From NCBI GenBank assembly GCA_963703745.1, contig CAVPFL010000003.1, positions 310,001 through 374,000 of the forward strand: 64,000 bases of DNA. Direction: 5' to 3'. Origin of the DNA: AP-15 sp963703745. Lineage in GTDB: Bacteria > Pseudomonadota > Alphaproteobacteria > ATCC43930 > CGMCC-115725. The translations under genes were made by a program, and so were the position numbers. Below are positions 23,679-33,977 of this stretch, one piece after another. The notes under the pieces are model-generated. The model was not told the origin of the DNA. It searched no databases and saw only the letters and a program-made list of their open reading frames with translations. Positions within the stretch are counted from its first letter, which is position 1; every line of letters starts with the position of its first letter.

Positions 23679-26600
23679 GCCCCGACATCTACGAACATTC
23701 CTTCGAAGACGCCATCGAATGCGGGTTGCTGCGGTATGGGCCCAATGCCTGCCCGGAGGGCAGAGGAGGCTTGCAGGAACCAGTGCCCCCCTGGACTGAG
23801 ATGCCGCCGGGCGGATATCTCAGGCGCCACCCCCAGGACTACGACCGGGCCCTATGCCTGATCCCTCGTGACGTCGTCGATTTCGTGCTGGCGACGCAGC
23901 CGAAAGAATGGCTGAGGCTCCAGGAGCATTACGGCACCGCGGTCAAGGAACGGTTCCTGAGGCGGCTTGCGTCCGAGATCGAGCGGCGCGGCGCCCTTGA
24001 CGTATTGCGGAACGGCCTCAGGGATTCCGGCGTCAAGTTCCAGCTCGCCTATTTTCGCCCATCCAGCGGGCTGAACGAGGAGACGCAGCGGCTGCACGCA
24101 GGCAATCTTTTCGCCGTCGTCCGTCAGCTCCGCTACAGCGCGAAGAACGAGAAGAGCCTGGACCTCGTGCTGTTTCTGAACGGTATCCCGATCTTCACCG
24201 CCGAGCTCAAAAATCCGCTGACCGGCCAAGAGGTCGAGAACGCGATCCGCCAATACAAGACCGAACGCGACCCGCGCGAGCCGCTCTTTGCCTATGGCCG
24301 GTGCCTGGCGCATTTCGCGGTCGACCCGGACCTCGTCTATGTCACGACGCATCTCGACGGCCCGAACACGCGCTTTCTGCCGTTCAATCGCGGCCGGTTC
24401 GGCGGCGCCGGCAACCCGCCGGTGCCGCCGACGCGGCAGGGTTACGCCACCGCGTATCTGTGGGAGGAGACCTGGGCGCGCGACAGCGTGCTCGACCTCG
24501 TGCGGCAGTTCATCCACGAGGTCGAGGAGGAGGACGACAGAGGGCGCAAAACCGGCAAGCGCTTTCTGATCTTCCCTCGCTATCAGCAGCTCGATTGCGT
24601 GCGCAGGCTCGTCAAAGACGCGCGCACGCACGGCGCCGGCCAGCGCTATCTCATCCAGCACTCCGCCGGCAGCGGCAAGAGTTTCACGATCGCCTGACTC
24701 GCCCATCGGCTCGCGACCCTGCACGACGCAGCTGACTACCGCGTCTTCAACTCGATCGTCGTCGTCACCGACCGGCGCGTGCTCGACCGCCAATTGCAGG
24801 CGGCGATGCGCCAGTTCGAGCAGACATTGGGCGTCGTCGAGAACATCGACACGACCTCGCGTCAACTCAAAGAAGCGCTCGAAACTGGCAAGACCATCAT
24901 CGTCACGACCCTGCAAAAATTTCCGGTCATTGCCAGGGAGATCGGCGAACTGCCGGCAAGCGCTTTGCCGTCATTATCGACGAGGCGCATTCCTCGCAGT
25001 CGGGCGAAAGCACCAAGAGCCTCAAATCGGTGCTCGCCACTCGCTCATTAGAAGAGGCGGAGGCGGAGGAGAGCGAGGCGGAAACCCCGGAAGAGGCGCT
25101 GGAAAGCGTGATCCTGGCCGAGATGGAAAAACGCGGCCGGCTGCCGAACCTCTCGACCTTCGCTTTCACCGCCACCCCCAAATCGAAGACCCTCGAACTC
25201 TTTGGCACAGAGCGGGCCGACGGGAAATTCGAACCCTTCCACCTTTACAGCATGCGACAGGCGATCGAGGAAAATTTCATCCTCGACGTATTGGCCAATT
25301 ACAGCACCTACACGGCGTACTGGCGGCTATTAAAAAAGATCGAAGACGACCCGCGCTACGACAGGAAGAAGGCCGAGTACCTGCTCAAATCCTTCGTTGG
25401 CCTGCACTCGCACGCGATCGGCGAGAAGGTGCGGATCTGCGTCGAGCACTTCGCGGCACAGGTGCAGGGCGAGATCGGCGGCAAGGCGAAAGCGATGATC
25501 GTCACCCGATCGCGGCTGCACGCGGTCCGCTATAGGTTGGCCGTGGACAAGTATCTTGCCGAGCGCGGGTATCCGTTCAAGGCGCTCGTGGCCTTTTCGG
25601 GCACAGTGTTGGACCCTCCCGGGGGCCATCCCTACACCGAAGCGAATATGAACGGCTTTCCGGAGGGGCAGACCGCGAAGACCTTCGAGCGTCCCGAATA
25701 CCGTTTCCTGATCGCCGCCAATAAGTTCCAGACCGGCTTCGACCAGCCGTTGCTGCATACGATGTATGTCGACAAGAAGCTGGGCGGGGTGAACGCGGTT
25801 CAGACGCTGTCGCGGCTCAACCGCACGCACCCGGAGAAGAACGGCACGATGGTGCTGGACTTCGCCAACGAGGCCGACGAGATCAAGGCTGCCTTCGAGC
25901 CCTATTACGAGGCGACATTGCTGTCGGAGCGGACTGACCCCAATCTGCTCTACGAGGTCCAGACCCGGCTCGCCGGGTTCCCGGTCTACACCGAGGCGGA
26001 GGTCGACGATTTTGCCCGGATCTATTTCGACCCGAAGGCGACATTGGATCGCCTCTATTCTGCGCTGGCGCCGGTAGTCGCGCGTTTCAAGGAATTACCG
26101 GAGAACGAACGAGAGGACTTCCGCGGCCAACTTACCGATTACGTGCGGCTCTACGGGTTCCTGTCGCAGGTCCTGACCTTCGCCGACGCCGACCTCGAAA
26201 AGCTCTACGTCTTTGCCCGGCATTTGCGGCGGCTGCTGCCAGCCGACCGCGCCGAACTGCCGCGCGAAGTGCAGCAGAACATTGACATGGAGTCGTATCG
26301 CATCCAGCAGACCGGCAGCGGCAGGGTCGCGCTGGACCGAAAAGCCGGCGTGCTCGACCCGGTGGGCACCAAGGGCGCGCATGGCATAACGCCTGAAGAA
26401 ATGGAAATGCTGTCCCGCATCATCGCCGCGCTGAACGAGCGGTTCGGGCTCAACCTCGGCCCCGAGCACAAAGTGACGCTCTCCCAGATGATGGAAAGGC
26501 TCGACGAGGACGCGGCGCTCGACGCCGCGGCGCGGGCCAACACGCGGGAAAATGTGCGGCTGACCTTCGACCAGAAGGTCGAGGACGCGATCCAGGAGAT

Positions 26601-27222
26601 CGTCGATTCCAACTTCGAGCTCTACAAGCGCATTACCGACGATCGCGCCTTTGGCCAGGCACTGAAGAATTTCCTCTTTGACCACTATCTGCGTGGCCAC
26701 CGCGATGCAGAAGAACTGATCAAGCGCGGCGAGTTGAAGACGTTGGAGTTCAAATCGACCCTACGATGGAGCGTGAAGGAGGACCGGCGCGACGATAAAT
26801 TCGTTACGCACGCGGCGCTGAAGACAATTGCCGCTTTCCTCAACACCGATGGCGGTGATCTGCTGATCGGTGTCCGTGACGACGGCGCGATCGTCGGCGT
26901 CGAGGCCGACCGGCTCGAAAACCACGACAAATTCATGCGGCACCTGGCGCAGGTCGTGCGCAATGGCCTGGGCGATCGTGCCGGGACATGCATCGATCCG
27001 AAGACCCAGATCGTCCAAGGCAAGACCGTTTGCCTGGTCAGCTGCCAGAGGAGCCCGGAGCCGGTGTTCTTGAAGTGGAAAGGAGTCGAGGCGACCCCGG
27101 ACGGGGACTTCTTCGTACGCAGCGGGCCTGGGACGATCAAGCTCCCGCCGGACAGCGCCGAGGAATACATCCGAACCCGGTGGTTTGGATCGGTGGCAGT
27201 CCAGGAGGCAGCTCAAGACTAA
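23675..27222 (+). pseudogene. hsdR: Type I restriction enzyme subunit R with C-terminal AlbA_2-like domain, interrupted
   Basis: About 1180 codons. The N-terminal nuclease domain carries 'LDLVLFLNGIPIFTAELKN' (D...ExK). Walker A 'SAGSGKS' is followed within a few residues by TGA at 24695-24697, where HsdR proteins have Trp ('IAWLAHRL'). The same frame continues to about 24955, where one base is missing: 'GELP' and then the DEAH box 'VIIDEAHSSQSG' resumes in the next frame, as if CCGGG had become CCGG. The rest, from 24958 to 27222, is complete, with helicase motifs ('TATPKSKTLELFG', 'NKFQTGFDQP', 'QTLSRLNRTHP'). The last 160 or so residues are an AlbA_2/Schlafen-type domain ('ELKTLEFKSTLRWS', 'FLNTDGGDLLIGV'). 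Both lesions fall in the ATPase motifs, so as written restriction should be lost while methylation remains. Either or both may be sequence errors. Confidence 0.75.
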
Positions 27223-27358
27223 GTTGGCCTCGCCGACGCCTCCACGAGTTCTACCCGTTCGCCCTCACTCCGATTGACCTGCCGGCGCTTTGCTGCACAG
27301 AGAGGGGACCGGTGAGTTTCAGCCGGGCGAGGCCCAAAACATCAAGGGTGGTTGCCTC

Positions 27359-29728
27359 TTACCCCGTTTGCCGCAACGCGGTCAGGCAAGCGTGGGCCGC
27401 GGCATCGAGGATTGCGTCGGTGTCGATGCCGTAGGCGCGGTAGAGGTCGGGGATGTCGCCGGATTGGCCAAAACGATCGACACCAAGCGGCACGATTGTG
27501 TTGCCGGCGACGGCGCCCAGCCACGACAAGGTCGCCGGGTGGAAGTCGCCGACGGTGACGAGTGTTGCCCCCGGCCGCAGCCGCGCCAACAGCCGTTCGG
27601 CGACACTGCTCTTACCGCCAACGCGCGCGGCCTGCCAGTCGCGGTGCAGGCGGTCGGGGGAGGTGACCGCCAACAGGCCGGCTTCCGGGATGTCTTCGGC
27701 TACCGCTTGATGCGCAGCGAGCGCCTCGGGTGCCACCGCGCCGCAATAGGCAATCGCGAGCTCGGCATCCGGCTCCGGCTCGCGCAGCCAATAGGCGCCG
27801 GCGATGATCGCCTCGGCAAGGTCCGAGTCGATCGTTCGACGCGGCTGATCGAGCGGCCGCGTCGACAGCCGGAAATAGACCGATTGGCCCTCCTCGCGCT
27901 GGATTTCCTCGAAGGCCCAACGCAGCAACACCGCAAGTTCGTCGGCGAAGGCAGGCTCAAAGCTCGCGAGCCCGGGCTGGGCGATCCCGGTCAATGGCTC
28001 GCCGACCGACTGATGCGCGCCGCCTTCGGGCGCCAATGTAATGCCGGAAGGGGTAGCCACCAGGATAAACCGCGCATCCTGGTAGCAGGCATAGTTCAGC
28101 GCGTCCTGTCCGCGCTTGATGAATGGGTCGTAGAGTGTCCCGATCGGCAGCAGCCGCGTGCCGAACAGCGGCCCGGCCAGCCCGAGCGCGGCGAGCTGCA
28201 GGAAGAGGTTGCTCTCGGCGATGCCGAGCTCGATGTGCTGTCCTTGCGGCGACATCGCCCAGCGTTGCGCCGAGACGACGTGTTCCTCGCGAAAGGTGTC
28301 GGCGCGCTCGGCCCGGTCGAAGATCCCCCGGCGATTGACCCACGGGCCGAGGTTGGTCGAGACCGTGACGTCGGGCGAAGTCGTCACGATACGTTCGGCG
28401 AGTGCCGCCTCGCTCGCCGCGATGTCGCCGAGCAGCCGGCCAAAGGCCTCCTGGGTCGACTGCCTGGTGCCGCGGGGGACCGGCAGGCTGTCCGGCACCG
28501 CTACTGCGGGGGCTTCGTGTCGGCGCGGGCGCGACCCGGCGAGCGGCACGTCTTCGAGAAATTCGGCAAGACGTTCCGCCGGCAGGTCGAGCCCGGCGAA
28601 CGGCTCCCACTCGGCGCCATCGGGTACCTCCATGCTGCGCCGGAAAGAGGCCATCTGGTCAAGGTTCATCAACCCGGCGTGGTTGTCCTTGTGCCCGGCA
28701 AAGGGCAGCCCGTAGCCCTTGATCGTATAGGCGATAAAACAGGTCGGCCGGTCGTCCTCGACCGCGTGGAAGGCGGCCAGGACGGAATCCATGTCGTGGC
28801 CGGCGAGGTTGGTCATCAGCCGCTGCAACTCGGCATCATCGTGGTCGTCGAGGATCGCGCGGATCCCGGGATAGCGGTTGAGGTCGCGGTGGAGATGCTC
28901 GCGCCAGCCCTCGCCGCCCTTATAAACCAGCGCCGAATAGAGCGAATTCGGGCAGGCGTCGATCCACTCGCGCAGATGATGCCCATCGGGGCGGGCAAAG
29001 GCGGCCTCCAAGAGCCGCCCGTATTTCAATGTCACGACGCGCCAGCCCATCATCTCGAACAGCGCATCGATGCGGCCGAAGAGGCGATCGGAGACCACCG
29101 CGTCGAGGCTCTGACGGTTGTAGTCGATGACCCACCAGAGATTGCGGACGTCGTGCTTCCAGCCTTCGAGCAATGCCTCGAAGATGTTGCCCTCGTCGAG
29201 CTCGGCGTCGCCGGCGAGCGCGATCATGCGGCCGGGCGGGTCGTCCGTCGGCACCAGGCGCTTGAGACGGAGATAATCTTGGGCGAGCGAGGCGAACAAG
29301 GTCATGCCGACGCCGAGCCCGACCGAGCCGGTCGAGAAATCGACGGTCTCGCCGTCCTTGGTGCGGGACGGATAGGATTGAGCGCCGCCAAACCCGCGAA
29401 ACCGCTCGAGCTTGTCGCGGGTCTGACGCCCGAGCAGGTACTGGATCGCGTGAAAGACCGGCGAGGCGTGCGGCTTGACTGCGACGCGGTCCTGCGGGCG
29501 CAGCACATCGAAATAGAGTGCCGTCATCAGGGTTACCACCGAGGCGCTCGACGCCTGGTGCCCGCCGACCTTGAGCCCATCGCGGCTCAGCCTCACGTGG
29601 TTGGCGTTGTGGATCATCCAGGTCGACAGCCACAGCACCTTGCGCTCGAGTGCGGACAGGCATGCGAGCTTGTCGTCGGGCTGCGCTTCCCGCTCGCGAC
29701 CGAGCCCGCCTTCCAGGGTGCGCAGCAT
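27359..29728 (-). CDS. Transketolase-like thiamine diphosphate enzyme
   Basis: 789 residues, longer than ordinary transketolase (about 660) and resembling the transketolase/pyruvate dehydrogenase E1-like family. 'LKVGGHQASSASVVTLMTALYF' and 'KPHASPVFHAIQYLLG' hold the substrate and cofactor histidines. 'GDAELDEGNIFEA' to 'WVIDYNRQ' is the thiamine diphosphate/Mg2+ motif (GD-x(n)-N). The pyrimidine-binding domain contains 'ELGIAESNLFLQLAALGL', with the catalytic Glu. It may transfer two-carbon units or act on an alpha-keto acid; the exact reaction is not settled. It stands alone on the minus strand. Two small decayed pieces of a paralogue lie at 12540 and 18070. Confidence 0.8.
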   Translation of the reverse strand: MLRTLEGGLGREREAQPDDKLACLSALERKVLWLSTWMIHNANHVRLSRDGLKVGGHQASSASVVTLMTALYFDVLRPQDRVAVKPHASPVFHAIQYLLGRQTRDKLERFRGFGGAQSYPSRTKDGETVDFSTGSVGLGVGMTLFASLAQDYLRLKRLVPTDDPPGRMIALAGDAELDEGNIFEALLEGWKHDVRNLWWVIDYNRQSLDAVVSDRLFGRIDALFEMMGWRVVTLKYGRLLEAAFARPDGHHLREWIDACPNSLYSALVYKGGEGWREHLHRDLNRYPGIRAILDDHDDAELQRLMTNLAGHDMDSVLAAFHAVEDDRPTCFIAYTIKGYGLPFAGHKDNHAGLMNLDQMASFRRSMEVPDGAEWEPFAGLDLPAERLAEFLEDVPLAGSRPRRHEAPAVAVPDSLPVPRGTRQSTQEAFGRLLGDIAASEAALAERIVTTSPDVTVSTNLGPWVNRRGIFDRAERADTFREEHVVSAQRWAMSPQGQHIELGIAESNLFLQLAALGLAGPLFGTRLLPIGTLYDPFIKRGQDALNYACYQDARFILVATPSGITLAPEGGAHQSVGEPLTGIAQPGLASFEPAFADELAVLLRWAFEEIQREEGQSVYFRLSTRPLDQPRRTIDSDLAEAIIAGAYWLREPEPDAELAIAYCGAVAPEALAAHQAVAEDIPEAGLLAVTSPDRLHRDWQAARVGGKSSVAERLLARLRPGATLVTVGDFHPATLSWLGAVAGNTIVPLGVDRFGQSGDIPDLYRAYGIDTDAILDAAAHACLTALRQTG

Positions 29729-29808
29729 CGTTCAACTCCCGCTTGGCACCTCAAGCTTACTCGATTCTCGACGAGAAATCGCAGCTATCCGGCGAAGAGG
29801 GTACTTTG

Positions 29809-29855
29809 ATTCCCTGTTCGGCCGATTTAATTCCCTGTTCGACCGAGTAGGGAAT
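29809..29855. repeat. Short tandem repeat with inverted copy
   Basis: ATTCCCTGTTCG-G/A-CCGA occurs at 29809-29825 and again at 29830-29846, 21 bases apart, and the core is inverted as AGGGAAT at 29849-29855. The surrounding 29729-30039 stretch (311 bases between the transketolase-like gene and erpA) contains no convincing gene. A further CCCGTGCACCAGGGAAAC sequence lies at about 29933-29950. Similar TTCCCTG-type repeats recur between genes in some Rhizobiales, from memory. A regulatory role for the divergent promoters is possible. Confidence 0.4.
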
Positions 29856-30039
29856 TTGCCACCTAACGATTTGATTTATCGACGGCCTCATCGGCGATTT
29901 TGGGCCGGAAATCGATGTTTTCGCAGTTTTTTCCCGTGCACCAGGGAAACGGAGGCAAGGCCGGAGGGAAGCGCTGTTTGACCGGGCTGCGGCGGATGCT
30001 TACATACCTCAGACAAGCCGAGCCTGGAGCATCAGCGAT

Positions 30040-30399
30040 ATGGCCGAGAGCATCAGCGAGATCGAAGAGCGGCGGATTGTCGTGACCGAAAACGCGGCCC
30101 GCCGGATAGCCTTGCTGCGGGCCCAGGAGCAGGCCGAGAGCGCATTTTTGCGGATTGCCGTTTCGGGTGGCGGCTGCTCGGGGTTTCAATACGGGCTCTC
30201 CTTCGACGACCAACGCAACGCTGACGATTTTTTGTTCGAGCGGGACGGCGTCACCGTCGTCGTCGATGATGTCTCGCTCGGCCTGCTGAACGGTGCCGAG
30301 GTCGATTTTGTCGAGGACCTGATGGGGGCCTCGTTCCGGATCAATAATCCGAATGCCGCTTCTTCTTGCGGCTGCGGCAATTCGTTCTCGATCGGCTGA
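30040..30399 (+). CDS. erpA: Iron-sulfur cluster insertion protein ErpA/IscA-type
   Basis: 119 residues with the A-type carrier signature: Cys46 in 'GGGCSGFQY' and Cys110/Cys112 in 'SSCGCGNSF'. 'FVEDLMGASFRINNPNA' is also typical. A-type carriers receive clusters from the scaffold and deliver them to apo-enzymes. The ErpA subtype is the best guess because the gene is outside an isc/suf operon and beside xth. The first ten residues are longer than in most ErpA proteins and an internal start is possible. The exonuclease gene begins 21 bases downstream. Confidence 0.85.
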   Translation: MAESISEIEERRIVVTENAARRIALLRAQEQAESAFLRIAVSGGGCSGFQYGLSFDDQRNADDFLFERDGVTVVVDDVSLGLLNGAEVDFVEDLMGASFRINNPNAASSCGCGNSFSIG

Positions 30400-30420
30400 C
30401 CAACCCGATCCGTCGCGGCC

Positions 30421-31191
30421 GTGAAGATCGCCAGTTGGAACGTCAATTCGGTCAAGGCGCGGCTGCCGCATCTGCTCGCGTTTCTCGAGGAGGCGCAGCC
30501 CGATGTGCTGTGCCTGCAGGAGACGAAATGCCCGGCGGCCGATTTTCCGACGTTAGAGGCCAAGGGGCTCGGCTACCACGTCGAAACGATCGGACAGCGC
30601 GCCTATAACGGGGTAGCGCTGTTGTCGAAGCGGCCCGCCGAGGAGCTCGTTTGCGGCTTGCCGGGCAGCGAGGACGACGAGCAGCCACGCTATATCGAAG
30701 CTTCTTTTGGCGAGGTCCGCGTCGCCTCGGTCTATTTGCCGAACGGCAACCCGGTCGGGACCGACAAGTTCACCTACAAGCTCGCCTGGATGGAGCGGCT
30801 CGTCGACCATACTCGGGACCTGTTGCGCCGCGAGATCCCGTTCGTGCTCGCAGGCGATTACAACATCTGTCCGACCGATGACGATGTTTATGATCCCGTG
30901 GCGTTTCGCGACGATGCGCTGTGCCGGCTCGAGGCGCGGTCGCGGTTCCGCGCCCTCGTCTATCTCGGGCTGACCGACGCCTACCGCGTCTTCCATCGCG
31001 AGCCGCACCGTTACACTTTTTGGGACTATCAAGCCGGGCGCTGGCACCGCGACGAGGGGCTGCGCATCGATCATCTGCTGCTCTCGCCGCACGCGGCCGA
31101 CAGGATCGCGGCGTGCGACATCGACAAGAAGCCGCGGGCCAAGGAACGGGCCTCGGACCACACGCCGATCTGGTGCGAGCTGGCGGCCTAG
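30421..31191 (+). CDS. xth: Exodeoxyribonuclease III (AP endonuclease)
   Basis: 256 residues starting with GTG. 'KIASWNVNSVKARL' is the opening strand, 'CLQETKC' carries the catalytic Glu, 'LAGDYNICPTDDDVYDP' carries the Asp-Asn pair, and 'ASDHTPIW' ends with the catalytic Asp-His. The enzyme cleaves DNA at abasic sites and removes 3' blocks in base-excision repair. It follows erpA closely and is probably cotranscribed, a pairing common in alphaproteobacteria. Length is normal. Confidence 0.92.
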   Translation: MKIASWNVNSVKARLPHLLAFLEEAQPDVLCLQETKCPAADFPTLEAKGLGYHVETIGQRAYNGVALLSKRPAEELVCGLPGSEDDEQPRYIEASFGEVRVASVYLPNGNPVGTDKFTYKLAWMERLVDHTRDLLRREIPFVLAGDYNICPTDDDVYDPVAFRDDALCRLEARSRFRALVYLGLTDAYRVFHREPHRYTFWDYQAGRWHRDEGLRIDHLLLSPHAADRIAACDIDKKPRAKERASDHTPIWCELAA

Positions 31192-31192
31192 C

Positions 31193-32914
31193 CTATCCCC
31201 CAGGCGGGAAGCGTTCCGCGGCGGCGGCGAGAGTGTCCTTTCCCTCCCTGAACGGCGCGAGCGGGAGGATGACAAGGGCGCGATCTCCTGGCTCGAGATC
31301 GGCGAAATCGTCGGCAATCGCGAAGTCGCCCTGCCGCGATGCGGCGAGCAGGATCGCATCTCGCGGCCCCGGTGGCGCGCCATCCTCGGCGATGCCAACC
31401 TCGCCCACGGCAAACTCCTGACCGGCAAACGCAACGCGCCCTCGCGAACGGGGGAAACGCGATAGGCCGACAAAAGCGGGAGCCGCCAAGGCTGCGGCCG
31501 AATAGGTCGTCTCGAACTCGAAGTGCCGGGCGATCGATTGGGCGAAGCTCGCTTCGGCGATGCGCAGCACGATCGGCATAGTCGGATTGCGGGCGCGCGC
31601 GCCGAGCGCGATCTCCAGGTTCAGAGTATCGACATTGGTCAGAGCGATCAGGCCATGCGCTGAATTGAGATTGCACAGATCGAGTGTCGCGTCGCGGCTC
31701 GCATCCCCGGTCAGCAAGTCGAAGCGCTGCTCGCGCGCCTTCTCGACGATGGTCGTATCAGGAGAGACCTCGACGACGACCAAGTGCTTGCCGAGGGCAA
31801 GGAGCAGATCGATGACCTCGGTGCCGATGCTGCCGGCACCGCAAACGACGATGTGGCCGCGACGATGCACCGGGCGTAGGCCTTGCATTCTGACCCAGTG
31901 CACCCGCGTCAACAACGAAGCGCCGAAAGCGATGAAGAGGCCGGTAATGATGGTGCCGGCCAGCATCAGCAGCATTGCGGCGATGATATCGATGGGATGG
32001 CTTCGGTCGGGTGTCAGATCCCCGTAGCCGGTCGTGGTCACGGTCGCGACGACAAAATAGACGGCGTCGAGCCAGCCACCTTTGAAGACCGCGTGGAAGT
32101 ACCAAGTGCCCAGGAGCAACACCGTGAGCGCCGCCACTGCGAGGCGGACGAGGATCGGGTTGAGCCGAGGCGGCGGGCGCCGCCCGCGATGCAGCACCGA
32201 CCGCAGCCTTCGGCCGAGCGCCGAAGGGGTCCGCGCGGCCGGCCGACGCGGAGTGCTGCCCTGCAACCCGGCGACGTCACCGTACACGACAAGCTCCGCC
32301 CGGCCCGCGAGGACCGTGTCGCGTGCGAGATCGGTCTTGCTGTCGACCGCGAGGATGCGTGCGCCGAGTACCCGCTCGGCACCCGCGACGGTCTCGCCGC
32401 CGACGCCACAGCTTTCGGCTATTCGTGTCGCAAAGCCGGTCAGCGGACCATCGGGCTCGGGGAATTGCAACCCGCGGAAGCATGAGGGGTCGACCGCGGC
32501 GGCCGCATAGGTCGCGGCCGAATGCCACGCCAATGACAGGACCGAGCAGTTCGGAAGGTTCTGTTCGATTTTGTGCGCCAGGGTCCGGTTGAACTGCCGC
32601 AAAACGATGCGGATAGTCGGATTGGCGTCCCGCGCCAGCAGTGCTGCGTGTAAGTTGAGCTGATCGTCAGGCGAGAGAGCGAGGATCGTGACCGCGCTAC
32701 GCACACCGGCGCGGTCGAGCGCTTCGGCGCTGTCGGGGCGCGCTGCGGCAATGTGGACCGCGCCGATGCTCTCCACCGCGCGGCTAAAGTCGGGTTCCCG
32801 GCGCCATAGCACGACGACGCGATGGTCTTGCAGCGCACAGAGTTCTTGTGCGGTGCTGAGCGCGATCGCACCGCCGCCGACGACGACCATCACTGGATCG
32901 CCGGGCTCGGCCAC
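31193..32914 (-). CDS. Potassium channel protein with two RCK (TrkA-N) domains
   Basis: About 573 residues from a GTG at 32914; an ATG at 32890 is an alternative. The 110-codon upstream extension of the open frame overlaps the KamA-like gene and is not used. The N-terminal Rossmann part 'VVVGGGAIALSTAQEL' is a TrkA-N/RCK domain. Two membrane helices then flank the selectivity filter 'TVTTTGYGDLTP'. A second RCK domain follows ('HIVVCGAGSIGTEVIDLLL') and then a TrkA-C-like tail. The channel probably gates K+ flow in response to a cytosolic ligand. The start lies 11 bases after the KamA-like stop, so cotranscription is likely. Confidence 0.8.
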   Translation of the reverse strand: MAEPGDPVMVVVGGGAIALSTAQELCALQDHRVVVLWRREPDFSRAVESIGAVHIAAARPDSAEALDRAGVRSAVTILALSPDDQLNLHAALLARDANPTIRIVLRQFNRTLAHKIEQNLPNCSVLSLAWHSAATYAAAAVDPSCFRGLQFPEPDGPLTGFATRIAESCGVGGETVAGAERVLGARILAVDSKTDLARDTVLAGRAELVVYGDVAGLQGSTPRRPAARTPSALGRRLRSVLHRGRRPPPRLNPILVRLAVAALTVLLLGTWYFHAVFKGGWLDAVYFVVATVTTTGYGDLTPDRSHPIDIIAAMLLMLAGTIITGLFIAFGASLLTRVHWVRMQGLRPVHRRGHIVVCGAGSIGTEVIDLLLALGKHLVVVEVSPDTTIVEKAREQRFDLLTGDASRDATLDLCNLNSAHGLIALTNVDTLNLEIALGARARNPTMPIVLRIAEASFAQSIARHFEFETTYSAAALAAPAFVGLSRFPRSRGRVAFAGQEFAVGEVGIAEDGAPPGPRDAILLAASRQGDFAIADDFADLEPGDRALVILPLAPFREGKDTLAAAAERFPPGG

Positions 32915-32924
32915 GGCGGGCTCC

Positions 32925-33977
32925 TCAGCGCTCCGGATCGGCAGGATAGGCGTGCTGGACGCCGGCACCGTCTTCGACGTTCCACCCCCCTGACGGACCT
33001 TCCGGGGAAACCGCGCTGGGGGTGATCGGCACTTTGCCGTAGCCCCCGGGAATATCGAGGACATAGGTCGGCTGGCATAGCCCGGAAATGCTGCCGCGGA
33101 GCGAGCGGACAAGACGCTGGCCGGCCCCGATCCCAGTACGAAAATGCGCGGTGCCCCGGGCGAGATCGGCATGGTGAAGGTAGTAGGGCTTGACGCGCAT
33201 AGCGACGAGACCCCGGAATAGGGCCTCCAGCACGGCCGCATCGTCGTTGACACCGCGCAACAGGACGGTCTGCGACAGCAGCGGGATCCCTGCGCGGCTC
33301 AACCGGGTCAGCGCCTCTTTCGCTCGCGGGGTCAACTCGCGCGGATGGTTCGCATGAACCACCACATAAACCGCCTTCTCCGCCATTAGCGCCTCGACCA
33401 GCGCGAGGTTCACCCGGCGGGGGTCGACCACCGGAACGCGCGTGTGGAAGCGGATCACTGCGACATGCGGGATTTGGTCGAGCGTGCGCACAATGTCGGT
33501 AAGGCGGCGCGGCGCCAGCACAAAGGGATCGCCGCCGGTGACGATCACCTCCCAGATCTCCGGTCGACGGCGAATGTAATCAAAAGCGCGTTCGAGCGCC
33601 GGCCGGTCCAAGGTCGCGGGTTGCTTGCCGACTACCTCGCGGCGAAAGCAAAAACGGCAATATACCGGGCATAGCAATGTCGGCTTCAGCAGAACCCTGT
33701 CGGGATAGCGATGGACGATCCCGGGAACCGGCGACCACCGCGCGTCGCCAATCGGATCGGCGCGCTCTTCCTGGGCGATCTCGAGTTCCGACCTGCTCGG
33801 CACGAACTGCGCGGCGATTGGATCGGCTGGATTGGCAGTGTCGATCAGCACTGCCACATCCGTGGTTAGAGCGACCGCGAATTCTCCGGCCACGCGCTCG
33901 ATCTCCTCGAGCCGGTTGACCTCGACCAGACCCTCGGAAACGAGATCCTTCGCGCGAAGCGTTCCGGCCCGCACCAT
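32925..33977 (-). CDS. KamA/EpmB-family radical SAM protein (lysine 2,3-aminomutase-like)
   Basis: 350 residues. The radical SAM cluster motif is 'CPVYCRFC' at C103, C107 and C110. 'VIVTGGDPF' and 'HFHTRVP'-like 'IRFHTRVPVVDP' are typical of KamA. Clostridial KamA is longer, and EpmB in gammaproteobacteria modifies elongation factor P. No efp or epmA is in the window, so either beta-lysine formation or EF-P modification is possible. Its start overlaps the valS stop (TGATG), indicating translational coupling. Confidence 0.8.
   Translation of the reverse strand: MVRAGTLRAKDLVSEGLVEVNRLEEIERVAGEFAVALTTDVAVLIDTANPADPIAAQFVPSRSELEIAQEERADPIGDARWSPVPGIVHRYPDRVLLKPTLLCPVYCRFCFRREVVGKQPATLDRPALERAFDYIRRRPEIWEVIVTGGDPFVLAPRRLTDIVRTLDQIPHVAVIRFHTRVPVVDPRRVNLALVEALMAEKAVYVVVHANHPRELTPRAKEALTRLSRAGIPLLSQTVLLRGVNDDAAVLEALFRGLVAMRVKPYYLHHADLARGTAHFRTGIGAGQRLVRSLRGSISGLCQPTYVLDIPGGYGKVPITPSAVSPEGPSGGWNVEDGAGVQHAYPADPER

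Noticed and set aside
24695..24697. UGA in hsdR as a second selenocysteine codon
   Set aside because: Homologues have tryptophan here, not cysteine, and the downstream DEAH frameshift points to decay or error.
27290..29809. 839-codon plus-strand frame opposite the transketolase-like gene
   Set aside because: High-GC shadow of the minus-strand gene, with low-complexity arginine-rich sequence and no domain.
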